From Cytobacillus oceanisediminis (GTDB lineage: Bacteria; Bacillota; Bacilli; Bacillales; Cytobacillaceae): a stretch of 44,477 bases of DNA. Location: positions 1 to 44,477 of the forward strand of contig NZ_VLKI01000028.1 of assembly GCF_007830235.1 (NCBI RefSeq). Direction: 5' to 3'. A program made the position numbers and the translations under genes. The notes beneath the pieces are model-generated. The model ran no database searches, was not told the DNA's origin, and saw only the letters and a program-made list of their open reading frames with translations. The first letter of the stretch is position 1. Each line of letters opens with the position of its first letter. Positions 32,204 through 40,695 of this stretch are shown here, one piece after another.

Positions 32204-32443
32204 ATTGGGAGATATGTAGTATAAAGCTTCGTCCCTTCCGAAAAAAATAAATTCCAATAATTTCATGAAACCTTTTACCAGTTTAACCGTTAATAGAATT
32301 ATGCCAATTTTTTCAAAAAGACAGAAACGTCTCGTCAGATTACAGGACTTTTAGATGAGATATCGAATATATAAATGGTTGAAAGTAATTTTATTAGAAT
32401 TGATAAATGCAAAACGCATGAGATAGATAAGGGGAGGTTTCAC
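32204..32443. other. Intergenic region before the moxR gene
   Basis: About 240 nt with no gene. A TTGAAA near 32380 may be a -35, but no convincing -10 follows. Confidence 0.5.
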
Positions 32444-33400
32444 ATGGATCGGAATCATATGCATCCTACGATAGAGAGGGTATTGGGGAATATTGAGAAA
32501 GTGATGATCGGTAAACGGGATGTAGCAGAGTTAAGCTTGGTAGCGCTTCTCGCGGAAGGCCATGTATTGCTAGAGGATGTTCCAGGCGTCGGAAAAACGA
32601 TGATGGTGCGTGCGCTCGCGAAATCGGTTGGTGCAGCATTCAAGCGTATACAGTTCACACCTGACTTGCTTCCTTCAGATGTAACAGGTGTATCCATCTA
32701 TAATCCAAAGGAAATGGAATTTCAGTTCAGGCCTGGTCCAATCATGGGCAATATCATTTTAGCAGATGAAATTAACAGAACTTCTCCCAAAACGCAATCC
32801 GCACTTCTCGAGGGGATGGAAGAAAGCAGCGTCACGATTGATGGGGTAACACACCGCCTTGAAAAACCGTTCTTTGTCATGGCGACACAGAATCCGATTG
32901 AGTATGAAGGAACATATCCGCTTCCGGAAGCACAGCTGGATCGTTTTTTATTAAAAATGAAGATGGGCTATCCCGAGGTTTCGGAGGAGATGGAAGTGCT
33001 GAACCGGGCGCAGCGAATTCCGCCAATTGAAGAACTGGAGCCTGTCATAGATTTGGCGGAGCTCCGTGAACTGCAGAAAGAAATCAAGGAAGTCCATGTT
33101 GATGATACAATAAAACGCTACATTGTGGATATTGCCAACCGGACTAGAACGCATAGCAGTGTGTATCTAGGGGCGAGTCCGCGTGGTTCGATTGCTTTAA
33201 TGAAAGCGGCCCAGGCATACGCATTTATGTATGGACGCGATTATGTGCTTCCGGATGATATTCAGTATTTGGCACCAGCTGTGTTTGTCCACCGGATTAT
33301 TTTAAAATCCGAGGCGAAGTTTGAAGGCATTACAGCAGATGAAGTAGTGGAACGTGTTTTTGCCAGGGTTCCAGTCCCTGTTCAAAGGTTAGTGAAGTAA
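32444..33400 (+). CDS. yeaC: MoxR-family AAA ATPase (YeaC-like)
   Basis: A cytoplasmic AAA+ ATPase of 318 aa. Walker A is EDVPGVGKT, Walker B is ILADEINRTSP, sensor 1 is MATQNPIEYEGTYPLPEAQLDRF, and sensor 2 is GASPRGSIAL, all diagnostic for MoxR. The ATG at 32444 has GGGGAGGT upstream; the frame runs 23 codons earlier without support. It is followed 1 nt later by a DUF58 gene and then a transglutaminase, the classic MoxR-DUF58-TGase module. MoxR proteins are thought to act as chaperones for their VWA/DUF58 partners. Confidence 0.94.
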   Translation: MDRNHMHPTIERVLGNIEKVMIGKRDVAELSLVALLAEGHVLLEDVPGVGKTMMVRALAKSVGAAFKRIQFTPDLLPSDVTGVSIYNPKEMEFQFRPGPIMGNIILADEINRTSPKTQSALLEGMEESSVTIDGVTHRLEKPFFVMATQNPIEYEGTYPLPEAQLDRFLLKMKMGYPEVSEEMEVLNRAQRIPPIEELEPVIDLAELRELQKEIKEVHVDDTIKRYIVDIANRTRTHSSVYLGASPRGSIALMKAAQAYAFMYGRDYVLPDDIQYLAPAVFVHRIILKSEAKFEGITADEVVERVFARVPVPVQRLVK

Positions 33401-33401
33401 T

Positions 33402-34619
33402 ATGAGCCGGGTATTTAATACGCTAAAAGGTGTATGGAAACTAATCATTTTATTCATTCTTATTCTCCTCACCTTTTCTTATGCCATGTTTCAGGGAGGG
33501 TTTGTGAGCTGGTTTCTATTTTACAGTTTTCTTCCTTTTGCTTTATATGCGCTCGCTTTATCTTTTTATTCCTTAAACGACTTTCAAGTGGAAAGGGTAC
33601 TGCCTAAAACGGAGTTCAATGCAGGTGAAAATGCCGTCATCACATTGAAAATAAGGAGGAAAGCTGCTGTTCCATTATTATATATGGTTATCGAGGATGG
33701 GATGAGCGAGCAGCTCCTTTATTCGAAGCAGGGGAAAAAGGCAAAGCGGTTTTTGTTTCCCGGGTTCCAAAAGGAAATTTCCCTGCAATATCAAATAGAT
33801 AGTTTGCCTAGGGGGGAGCATTTCTTTACCTCCATTCGAATTAAAACAGGGGATTCGCTTGGTTTAATTGAAAAAGAAAGACAAGTTCCTGCAGAGAATC
33901 GGATGATTGTTTATCCGGCTTATGAGGAGATTATCTATAAGCCTTTGGCGCATCATTATGACCAGGGAATGACTGCCTCAAAAGAGCGGGTGCAAAGGGA
34001 TACTTCCATGGCTATCGGCATAAGGGAGTATCAGCCGGGAGATCGGTTTTCCTGGATTAACTGGAAAGCGACAGCTAAGAGAAATGATATTATGACAAAG
34101 GAATTTGAACAAAGACAGTCTCATGATGTCTCTATTCTCATGGATTGTGAACCGGATAGCCGATTTGAAGCCGTTGTTTCTTTTACGGCATCCCTTGTGA
34201 GAGCCATTCTGCGCAAAGGAGCTCAAGTTGGCTTTCTGACTTCTGCAGCAGAACGGACTATTTTTCCGATCAGGGGCGGAGAAACACAGCAGCTGCAGCT
34301 GTTTTATCATTTGGCCAAAATAAAGGATGGTTCTTCTGTACCGTTGGACCGTGTACTTGAAGCCGAAAGCTTTCTTTTGCAGCAAAACAGCCAGCTTATG
34401 CTCGTTACACCCAAATTATCAAAGGCGCTGATTGAGAAAGTGGGATTTGTCGCTTCAAAAAATGGTTCAATTACAATCTTTTTAATAAAAGACATGGATG
34501 AATCCCCTCTACAGGAGGAGATTGCGCTAAAAGCATCAGCCAATTCAAGGGGAGTCCGGGTAATCATGGTTCATAACGGACAGTTTTCAGATGCATTTAC
34601 GGGGGTGAGCAAAGGATGA
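33402..34619 (+). CDS. yeaD: DUF58 protein (YeaD-like)
   Basis: A 405-aa protein with two N-terminal membrane spans (about 12-55), a beta-rich segment and the DUF58 core with YQPGDRFSWINWKATAKR and a VWA-like DVSILMDCEPDSRF. It overlaps the next gene by 4 nt (ATGA). Proteins of this class pair with MoxR; the molecular role is not established. Confidence 0.92.
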   Translation: MSRVFNTLKGVWKLIILFILILLTFSYAMFQGGFVSWFLFYSFLPFALYALALSFYSLNDFQVERVLPKTEFNAGENAVITLKIRRKAAVPLLYMVIEDGMSEQLLYSKQGKKAKRFLFPGFQKEISLQYQIDSLPRGEHFFTSIRIKTGDSLGLIEKERQVPAENRMIVYPAYEEIIYKPLAHHYDQGMTASKERVQRDTSMAIGIREYQPGDRFSWINWKATAKRNDIMTKEFEQRQSHDVSILMDCEPDSRFEAVVSFTASLVRAILRKGAQVGFLTSAAERTIFPIRGGETQQLQLFYHLAKIKDGSSVPLDRVLEAESFLLQQNSQLMLVTPKLSKALIEKVGFVASKNGSITIFLIKDMDESPLQEEIALKASANSRGVRVIMVHNGQFSDAFTGVSKG

Positions 34620-36820
34620 CATCTCATAAGGTCCAAAAAGATCTTGCCACCTTCCTTCTCTATGTTTTGGGATTTTTACTATTATGGGAATGGCTGAGGC
34701 CACTTGAACAGTTAACAGATACATCGAATATAACAGTGTTTCTGATATTTTTGATGTTATCTCTACTCATGTCTTTTTACGGTGTTTCCCCTTTATTAAG
34801 CGGCTTTATAAAAGTGCTTTATGTGGTTTATGTACTGCACTTTCTGTATTTTGAAGGTGCCTTCTTTCAAACATCCTGGATCTCGCCATTTTGGGAGGAT
34901 CTGATATATAATTTTAGCCTAATGGCTGATAGAGATTGGTCAAGCATAACCAACCTGTTCAGAAGTTTATTATTTTTTGTTCTGCTTGGGCTGATGACCT
35001 ATTTAATTCAATACTGGCTCATAAACCGCAGGCAGATTTTTATCTTCTTATTTATGACGCTGGTTTATATAACCGTTCTGGACACATTCACTCCGTATGT
35101 GGCAAATGGGGCAATTGTCAGAACGGTTATTGCTGGCTTTGCTGTCATGGGAATATTGACTTTTTATCGCCTTCTGGACAAGGAAGGGATTAAGAAAGAA
35201 GTCTCGCTATCCCGCAAATGGATGGTTCCGCTGGCCTTGCTGATAGCTGTAAGCGCCGGCTTGGGCTTTACGGCTCCAAAGGCAGAACCGATGTGGCCGG
35301 ATCCGGTGCCATTTATAAAATCTTACGGACAAAACAGCGGCGGAAATGGACCGGGTATCCAGAAAATCGGGTATGGGGAAGATGATTCCCGCCTTGGCGG
35401 CCCTTTTATTGGGGATAACGGGGTGGTTTTTAGAGCGGAAGTGGAGTCACGCCACTATTGGAAGGTGGAGACGAAGGATACATACACTGGCAAAGGGTGG
35501 GTTACCTCTCAGCCGGAAGAAGAATTCCTTCCATTTGGAATGGGTGAGGATATTCCTGTCTCATCGTTTATCGACAATAATGCAATTGAGACAACCGAAG
35601 AAACCAGCTCTGTGTATACTTTTATGAATTACCCACACGTGGTTTATCCATTAGGAGTAAAAAGTATAGATGCTCCGCCATTTATTACGTATGAACTCGA
35701 AACGGCTACTGAAAAAATCCGCACTCTCGATGGCGGCCGTCCTGTCGCGTTAGATCAATACAAACTGAGGTTCGAAGTACCGGAATACAGTGTCACCGGC
35801 CTGAAGTCGGCAGAAACTAACGCAGGGGTACTGCCTGATGAATTTTTGGCAAGATACACACAGCTGCCTGATGAACTGCCAAATAGAGTCAGGGAATTGG
35901 CGCTTGAAATCACCCAGGATAAAACCGATTGGTTTGAAAAAGCCAGGGAGCTGGAAAGGTATTTCCACAGATCGGAATACAATTATGACCAGCAGGACGT
36001 GGCTGTCCCGGATGAAGATGAGGATTATGTTGATCAATTCCTATTTGATACAAAACAGGGCTATTGCGACAATTTCTCCTCTTCAATGGCGGTCATGGCC
36101 AGGTCGATTGGATTGCCTGCCAGGTGGGTCAAGGGCTATACCGAGGGAGAATTCCAACAGCCTACTGGTTCTGGACTTCGTTTGTTTGAAGTGACAAATA
36201 ATAATGCCCATTCCTGGGTTGAAATTTATTTTCCTGAAATCGGCTGGGTTCCGTTTGAGCCTACCCAGGGCTTTAGCAATAACATTCAATTTAATTTTGA
36301 TAATGCCGGCCAAAATACGAACCAGGCTGAACCAGAAGAGCCGAAAGAGACGGAAACGCCTGTTAAGCCAGAAAAGACTGAAGAAAAAGTGGCGGATGAA
36401 TCCTCATTCTCCATAAAAGAGATTTGGGAGTCAGTGAAGGCTTTCTTTGCTGACAACTGGAAAGTAATCGGAATAGCGGTTTTGACTGGGGCATTACTGA
36501 TCTTAATGCTTTACCAAAAGCGCGGTAAATGGCTCCCGCATTATTTCGTCTGGAGATTTAAACAGACGGAAAAGGATGAACACTTTCCTAAAGCATATTT
36601 AATTCTTTTAAAGGAATTGGACCGTTACGGCTTAAAGAGGAAAAACGGCCAAACCTTAAGAGAGTATGCCAAATATGTGGACAGCTTCTTTTCTACGAAG
36701 GAAATGAGCCGATTAACATCACGCTATGAGGAGCTTATTTACCGGGGAGTTCTGAAGGAAGGAAGCTGGACTGAGACGAAGGAATTGTGGGAAAATTTAA
36801 TTAAAAAGACAATAGCTTGA
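34616..36820 (+). CDS. yebA: Membrane transglutaminase-like protein (YebA-like)
   Basis: A 734-aa protein with about six N-terminal membrane spans (residues 10-225), an extracytoplasmic transglutaminase-like domain (about 430-580) and one further span near 615-635, then a cytoplasmic DUF4129-like tail. The active-site Cys is in GYCDNFSSSMAVMAR and the His in NAHSWVEIYFPEIGW; the third position reads FEPTQG, with Glu where Asp is usual. A Glu/Pro/Lys-rich linker (AEPEEPKETETPVKPEKTEE) separates domain and span. It is the last gene of the moxR-DUF58-TGase operon. Confidence 0.92.
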   Translation: MTSHKVQKDLATFLLYVLGFLLLWEWLRPLEQLTDTSNITVFLIFLMLSLLMSFYGVSPLLSGFIKVLYVVYVLHFLYFEGAFFQTSWISPFWEDLIYNFSLMADRDWSSITNLFRSLLFFVLLGLMTYLIQYWLINRRQIFIFLFMTLVYITVLDTFTPYVANGAIVRTVIAGFAVMGILTFYRLLDKEGIKKEVSLSRKWMVPLALLIAVSAGLGFTAPKAEPMWPDPVPFIKSYGQNSGGNGPGIQKIGYGEDDSRLGGPFIGDNGVVFRAEVESRHYWKVETKDTYTGKGWVTSQPEEEFLPFGMGEDIPVSSFIDNNAIETTEETSSVYTFMNYPHVVYPLGVKSIDAPPFITYELETATEKIRTLDGGRPVALDQYKLRFEVPEYSVTGLKSAETNAGVLPDEFLARYTQLPDELPNRVRELALEITQDKTDWFEKARELERYFHRSEYNYDQQDVAVPDEDEDYVDQFLFDTKQGYCDNFSSSMAVMARSIGLPARWVKGYTEGEFQQPTGSGLRLFEVTNNNAHSWVEIYFPEIGWVPFEPTQGFSNNIQFNFDNAGQNTNQAEPEEPKETETPVKPEKTEEKVADESSFSIKEIWESVKAFFADNWKVIGIAVLTGALLILMLYQKRGKWLPHYFVWRFKQTEKDEHFPKAYLILLKELDRYGLKRKNGQTLREYAKYVDSFFSTKEMSRLTSRYEELIYRGVLKEGSWTETKELWENLIKKTIA

Positions 36821-36918
36821 CCAGAAATTAAGCGTGTTGTTACAATAGGCAAATAAGACAGCTGCAAAAATCCAGCATATTGTTCGGTTTTTGCTGTTAA
36901 AACAACTTAATCATGCAA
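36821..36918. other. Region between yebA and the guaA riboswitch
   Basis: About 100 nt without a gene. A loose hairpin (ACAGCTGCAAAAA with TTTTTGCTGT, 36858-36898) is present but lacks a following T tract. No strong promoter is visible, so the riboswitch may be read from yebA or from a weak promoter here. Confidence 0.4.
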
Positions 36919-36989
36919 CCTTCATATATCCTCGATAATATGGTTCGAAAGTCTCTACCGGATCGCCGTAAATGATCTGACTATGAAGG
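36919..36989 (+). promoter_or_regulatory. Purine (guanine-type) riboswitch aptamer upstream of guaA
   Basis: The P1 stem CCTTCATA/TATGAAGG encloses the conserved three-way junction: CTCGATAATATGG, P2 loop, GTCTCTACCGGATCGCCG and TAAATGATCTGACTATG. The specificity base in GACTATG is C, which marks guanine/hypoxanthine binding (T would mark adenine). The 3' P1 strand also belongs to an antiterminator with 37024-37035, so ligand binding should favour the terminator that follows. Confidence 0.95.
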
Positions 36990-37013
36990 CAGAATATACT
37001 TTTTGCTATATGT

Positions 37014-37066
37014 AAAAACCGGAATTCTGCCTTCACTTTTTTTTGTGGGGAGAGTTCCGGTTTTTT
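37014..37066 (+). terminator. Riboswitch-controlled terminator of guaA
   Basis: AAAAACCGGAA (37014-37024) pairs with TTCCGGTTTTT (37055-37065) ahead of the T run. A competing antiterminator pairs TGAAGGCAGAAT (36984-36995) with ATTCTGCCTTCA (37024-37035) and uses part of the aptamer P1. This layout is an OFF switch: guanine stops transcription into guaA. Confidence 0.88.
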
Positions 37067-37067
37067 A

Positions 37068-37241
37068 TTGTCTAGCTCCAGGCGCCGTCGGCTCGAGGTC
37101 ATAAGAAAATCGCTTCTGAAGGCAACAAACGTCTCCTGCTAGCACTTTTCTTATGCTAAGTCCCGCAGGTCATACAGACGCTGCCACAGGACGTGGCCGC
37201 TTTAGTCTGCGTTCAATTTTAGCGGGCGCCTTGCGCTTTTC
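37068..37241. repeat. Dispersed intergenic repeat, family 2 copy A
   Basis: It begins TTGTCTAGCTCCAGGCGCC and ends AGCGGGCGCCTTGCGCTTTTC, matching the ends of the copy at 41552-41674. Inside, GAGGTCATAAGAAAA and TTTTCTTATGC form a hairpin. It starts 2 nt after the riboswitch terminator, so it lies wholly inside the guaA 5' leader. Similar elements are common between genes in Bacillaceae. Confidence 0.85.
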
Positions 37242-37344
37242 TAATTGTATATGTTGGATTGCAAAGAATTTTATTTTCACTAGATATTTTGTTTACATGA
37301 GAGAACACTAAAGGCAATATCACAAATTTAATGAGGTGAACAGC

Positions 37345-38898
37345 GTGACGGGGAAAACAGAACTTCAAAATCAAGAGATGATCGTAGTGCTGGATTTCGG
37401 AAGCCAGTACAATCAGTTAATCACACGCAGAATCCGCGAATTTGGCGTTTACAGTGAGTTGCATCCGCATACGATTACTGCTGCAGAAATAAAAGAGATG
37501 AACCCAAAGGGAATTATTTTCTCCGGCGGTCCTAACAGCGTCTATGGGGAAAATGCTTTTCGCTGTGATGAAGAGATTTTTGAACTGGGCTTGCCGATCT
37601 TCGGCATTTGCTATGGCATGCAATTAATGACGATGCATTTTGACGGCAAGGTTGAGCCGGCCAAGCACCGTGAATACGGCAAGGCAGTTCTTAAGGTTGA
37701 AAATGAATCAAAGCTATTTGCAGACCTTCCTAGGGAACAGACTGTTTGGATGAGCCATGGGGATCTTGTAGTGGAAGCCCCGGCAGGCTTTACTGTTGAC
37801 GGAACAAACCCTTCTTGCCCGATTGCTGCAATGAGCAATGAAGAGCGAGGATTATATGCTGTGCAATTTCACCCGGAAGTCCGCCATTCCGTTCATGGAA
37901 ATGATATACTGAAAAACTTTGTATTTGGCGTTTGCGGCTGTACAGGCGATTGGTCTATGGAAAATTTTATTGAAATTGAAATGGAGAAAATCCGCCAGGA
38001 AGTCGGCGATAAAAATGTTCTATGTGCTTTAAGCGGTGGTGTTGATTCCTCTGTTGTGGCCGTCCTCATCCATAAGGCAATTGGCGACCAGCTGACATGT
38101 ATCTTTGTTGATCATGGTTTGCTGAGGAAAGATGAAGCGGAAGGTGTCATGAAGACTTTTGCTGATGGTTTTAATATGAATGTAATTAAAGTGGATGCAC
38201 AGGAGCGTTTCTTAAATAAACTTAAAGGTGTCAGCGACCCGGAACAAAAGCGAAAAATTATTGGCAACGAATTTATCTATGTATTTGATGATGAGGCAGC
38301 CAAGCTTGAAGGCATCGACTTCCTTGCTCAGGGAACACTTTACACAGATATTATCGAAAGCGGTACGGCTACTGCCCAAACAATCAAATCACATCATAAT
38401 GTAGGCGGTCTCCCTGAAGATATGCAGTTCAAGTTAATCGAGCCACTGAACACTTTATTTAAAGATGAAGTGCGGGCGCTTGGAACAGAGCTTGGTATTC
38501 CGGATGAAATTGTATGGAGACAGCCATTCCCTGGACCTGGTTTGGGCATCCGTGTACTAGGAGAAATTTCTGAAGATAAGCTTGAAATCGTACGCGAGTC
38601 TGATGCAATTTTACGCGAAGAAATCCAAAAAGCCGGACTGGACCGAGACATTTGGCAATATTTCACTGTCCTGCCTGATATCCGCAGTGTTGGAGTAATG
38701 GGCGATGCCCGGACATACGATTACACAATCGGAATCCGTGCAGTAACATCCATTGATGGCATGACATCTGACTGGGCAAGAATTCCTTGGGATGTGCTTG
38801 AAGTCATTTCAACAAGGATCGTCAATGAAGTATCCCATGTCAACCGAGTTGTTTATGATATTACAAGCAAACCGCCAGCAACGATTGAGTGGGAATAA
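37345..38898 (+). CDS. guaA: GMP synthase (glutamine-hydrolysing)
   Basis: GuaA aminates XMP to GMP using glutamine and ATP, the last step of guanine nucleotide synthesis. The protein is about 517 aa. The class I amidotransferase domain has GICYGMQL (nucleophile Cys) and VQFHPEV (His-x-Glu). The ATP pyrophosphatase domain has the PP-loop SGGVDSS and the C-terminal dimerisation domain ends PATIEWE. The GTG at 37345 is preferred because GAGGTG lies 6 nt upstream; the GTG at 37336 is part of that site. Transcription is controlled by the guanine riboswitch about 280-430 nt upstream. Confidence 0.97.
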   Translation: MTGKTELQNQEMIVVLDFGSQYNQLITRRIREFGVYSELHPHTITAAEIKEMNPKGIIFSGGPNSVYGENAFRCDEEIFELGLPIFGICYGMQLMTMHFDGKVEPAKHREYGKAVLKVENESKLFADLPREQTVWMSHGDLVVEAPAGFTVDGTNPSCPIAAMSNEERGLYAVQFHPEVRHSVHGNDILKNFVFGVCGCTGDWSMENFIEIEMEKIRQEVGDKNVLCALSGGVDSSVVAVLIHKAIGDQLTCIFVDHGLLRKDEAEGVMKTFADGFNMNVIKVDAQERFLNKLKGVSDPEQKRKIIGNEFIYVFDDEAAKLEGIDFLAQGTLYTDIIESGTATAQTIKSHHNVGGLPEDMQFKLIEPLNTLFKDEVRALGTELGIPDEIVWRQPFPGPGLGIRVLGEISEDKLEIVRESDAILREEIQKAGLDRDIWQYFTVLPDIRSVGVMGDARTYDYTIGIRAVTSIDGMTSDWARIPWDVLEVISTRIVNEVSHVNRVVYDITSKPPATIEWE

Positions 38899-38918
38899 AA
38901 TACGAACGATAAGAAAAG

Positions 38919-38943
38919 ACGAACATAAAAATGTTCGTTTTTT
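38919..38943 (+). terminator. Terminator after guaA
   Basis: ACGAACAT/ATGTTCGT with a 4-nt A loop and five T. Confidence 0.85.
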
Positions 38944-38946
38944 CTG

Positions 38947-38975
38947 TTGACTAAGACTTTTTGGGGTGTTAAGAT
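38947..38975 (+). promoter_or_regulatory. Candidate sigma-A promoter of pbuG
   Basis: TTGACT (38947-38952) and TAAGAT (38970-38975) are spaced by exactly 17 nt and lie just before the second purine riboswitch, so pbuG should have its own start. Confidence 0.75.
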
Positions 38976-38999
38976 AAAGTAGAATTATATATGTCGTAT

Positions 39000-39072
39000 T
39001 ACGTCGTATAATCTTGGGAATATGGCCCAAAAGTTTCTACCGAGCTGCCGTAAATAGCTTGACTACGAGGTA
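39000..39072 (+). promoter_or_regulatory. Purine (guanine-type) riboswitch aptamer upstream of pbuG
   Basis: P1 is formed by TACGTCGTA and TACGAGGTA (one mismatch). The conserved core TATAATC, AATATGGCCC, GTTTCTACCGAGCTGCCG and TAAATAGCTTGACTACG is present. The specificity base in GACTACG is C, again a guanine/hypoxanthine type. Confidence 0.94.
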
Positions 39073-39150
39073 AGTGTTACTTATAGGGGATCTGTTTTGG
39101 CTATTATACTTTTTCCTATTTATCCCTATTTGTTCACGAACCCTGTTGTC

Positions 39151-39183
39151 AACGCTCCGGTAACTCTCGGAGCGTTTTTATTT
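39151..39183 (+). terminator. Riboswitch terminator of pbuG
   Basis: AACGCTCCG/CGGAGCGTT is a 9-bp stem followed by a T-rich run, 79 nt after the aptamer and 48 nt before pbuG. It is the probable expression platform. Confidence 0.85.
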
Positions 39184-39230
39184 GGTCAATTTGGCAACCA
39201 TATAAACAGACATTTTTAGGGGGGAGAAAA

Positions 39231-40559
39231 ATGAAGAAGTACTTCCAGTTTGAAGAACTTGGAACAAACTATCGCCGTGAATTTATCGGCGGTCTTACAA
39301 CTTTTTTAGCAATGGCTTATATACTAGTTGTTAATCCGATTACCTTATCGTTAATGGATATCCCAGATCTGCCAGATGCCATGAGAATGGATTATGGTGC
39401 CGTATTCGTCGCCACTGCTGTTGCAGCAGCGATTGGTTCTTTATTGATGGGGGTAATAGCTAAATACCCAATAGCGCTAGCGCCGGGAATGGGCTTGAAT
39501 GCGTTCTTTGCCTATACAGTTGTTTTAACAATGGGGATCCCTTGGCAGCATGCTTTAGGGGGCGTCTTGATTTCTGGAGTTATATTCATCTTATTAACGC
39601 TTACAGGATTGCGCGAAAAAATTATCAATTCAATACCAGCGGAATTGAAGTATGCAGTTAGTGCAGGTATTGGTTTATTCATAACGTTTGTTGGTGCTCA
39701 AAGTGCTGGGCTAATTGTTAATAATGATGCTGTTCTGGTTGGATTAGGAGATTTTACTGATGGGAATGTGCTGCTGGCTATCTTTGGTATAGCAGTAACA
39801 GTCGTTTTAATGACAAAAGGAATTAACGGCGGAATTTTTATCGGTATGGTCATTACAACTATTGTGGGAATGATTACAGGGTTAATTGATGTTCCTGGCA
39901 AGATTGTGGATTCCGTTCCAAGTGTGGCTCCTACTTTCGGAGCAGCTTTCGAAGCTTATGGCGATCCTTCCTTCTTTTCAACAAGCATGCTGGTTGTGGT
40001 ATTAACATTTTTATTTGTTGATTTCTTTGATACAGCGGGAACCTTAGTAGGAGTAGCAAATCAGGCGGGCTTAATGAAAGATAACAAATTGCCGCGGGCA
40101 GGAAAGGCTTTATTCGCGGATTCTGCTGCAACTGTAGTGGGAGCTATCTTTGGAACATCGACAACAACGTCATTTATTGAGTCATCATCAGGGGTAGCGG
40201 CAGGTGCGAGAACAGGTTTTGCTTCGGTTGTAACAGCAGGGCTTTTCCTGTTATCACTATTCTTCTTTCCGCTTTTGGAAGTCATCACTTCAGCGGTTAC
40301 AGCTCCGGCATTAATTATTGTGGGTGTATTAATGGTCGCTTCATTAGGGAATATCGATTGGAATAAATTCGAAGTTGCAGTCCCTGCTTTTCTAACGATT
40401 ATTGTGATGCCATTGTCTTACAGCATTGCTACCGGAATTGCGGTCGGATTCATTTTCTATCCGATTACAATGATTGTAAAAGGAAGGACCAAAGAAATCC
40501 ATCCGGTTATGTATGTTCTGTTCGTAATCTTTATTCTGTATTTTATTTTCTTAAAATAA
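39231..40559 (+). CDS. pbuG: Guanine/hypoxanthine permease PbuG (NCS2 family)
   Basis: A 442-aa transporter of the AzgA-like nucleobase:cation symporter-2 family that takes up hypoxanthine and guanine. It has 12-14 hydrophobic segments. Conserved blocks include NYRREFIGGLTTFLAMAYILVVNP, ALAPGMGLNAFFAYTVV, FVDFFDTAGTLVGVANQAG and GTSTTTSFIESSSGVAAGARTG, the last two being substrate-site motifs of the family. GGGGGGAGAAA precedes the ATG. Expression is under the preceding guanine riboswitch, so uptake (pbuG) and synthesis (guaA) respond to the same ligand. Confidence 0.94.
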   Translation: MKKYFQFEELGTNYRREFIGGLTTFLAMAYILVVNPITLSLMDIPDLPDAMRMDYGAVFVATAVAAAIGSLLMGVIAKYPIALAPGMGLNAFFAYTVVLTMGIPWQHALGGVLISGVIFILLTLTGLREKIINSIPAELKYAVSAGIGLFITFVGAQSAGLIVNNDAVLVGLGDFTDGNVLLAIFGIAVTVVLMTKGINGGIFIGMVITTIVGMITGLIDVPGKIVDSVPSVAPTFGAAFEAYGDPSFFSTSMLVVVLTFLFVDFFDTAGTLVGVANQAGLMKDNKLPRAGKALFADSAATVVGAIFGTSTTTSFIESSSGVAAGARTGFASVVTAGLFLLSLFFFPLLEVITSAVTAPALIIVGVLMVASLGNIDWNKFEVAVPAFLTIIVMPLSYSIATGIAVGFIFYPITMIVKGRTKEIHPVMYVLFVIFILYFIFLK

Positions 40560-40573
40560 TGATTTGATTTGGA

Positions 40574-40604
40574 GATCCGCTCTTAAAATGCGGGTCTTTT
40601 TTTT
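40574..40604 (+). terminator. Terminator after pbuG
   Basis: GATCCGC/GCGGGTC stem with a 9-nt loop and eight T. Confidence 0.85.
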
Positions 40605-40631
40605 ATTTAGCCAAATAAATAATTCAATCCG

Positions 40632-40660
40632 TTGACTTCCCGGACGGGCTTTAATACCAT
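40632..40660 (+). promoter_or_regulatory. Candidate sigma-A promoter of glcT
   Basis: TTGACT (40632-40637) and TACCAT (40655-40660) are separated by 17 nt, 35 nt before the glcT start. Confidence 0.5.
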
Positions 40661-40695
40661 GAGAGTACATTTGTTTAATGGGCGGGGAGAAAAGA

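Noticed and set aside
36911..37102. Minus-strand 63-codon frame over the guaA riboswitch
   Set aside because: It is the reverse complement of a structured RNA leader; no ribosome site or coding pattern.
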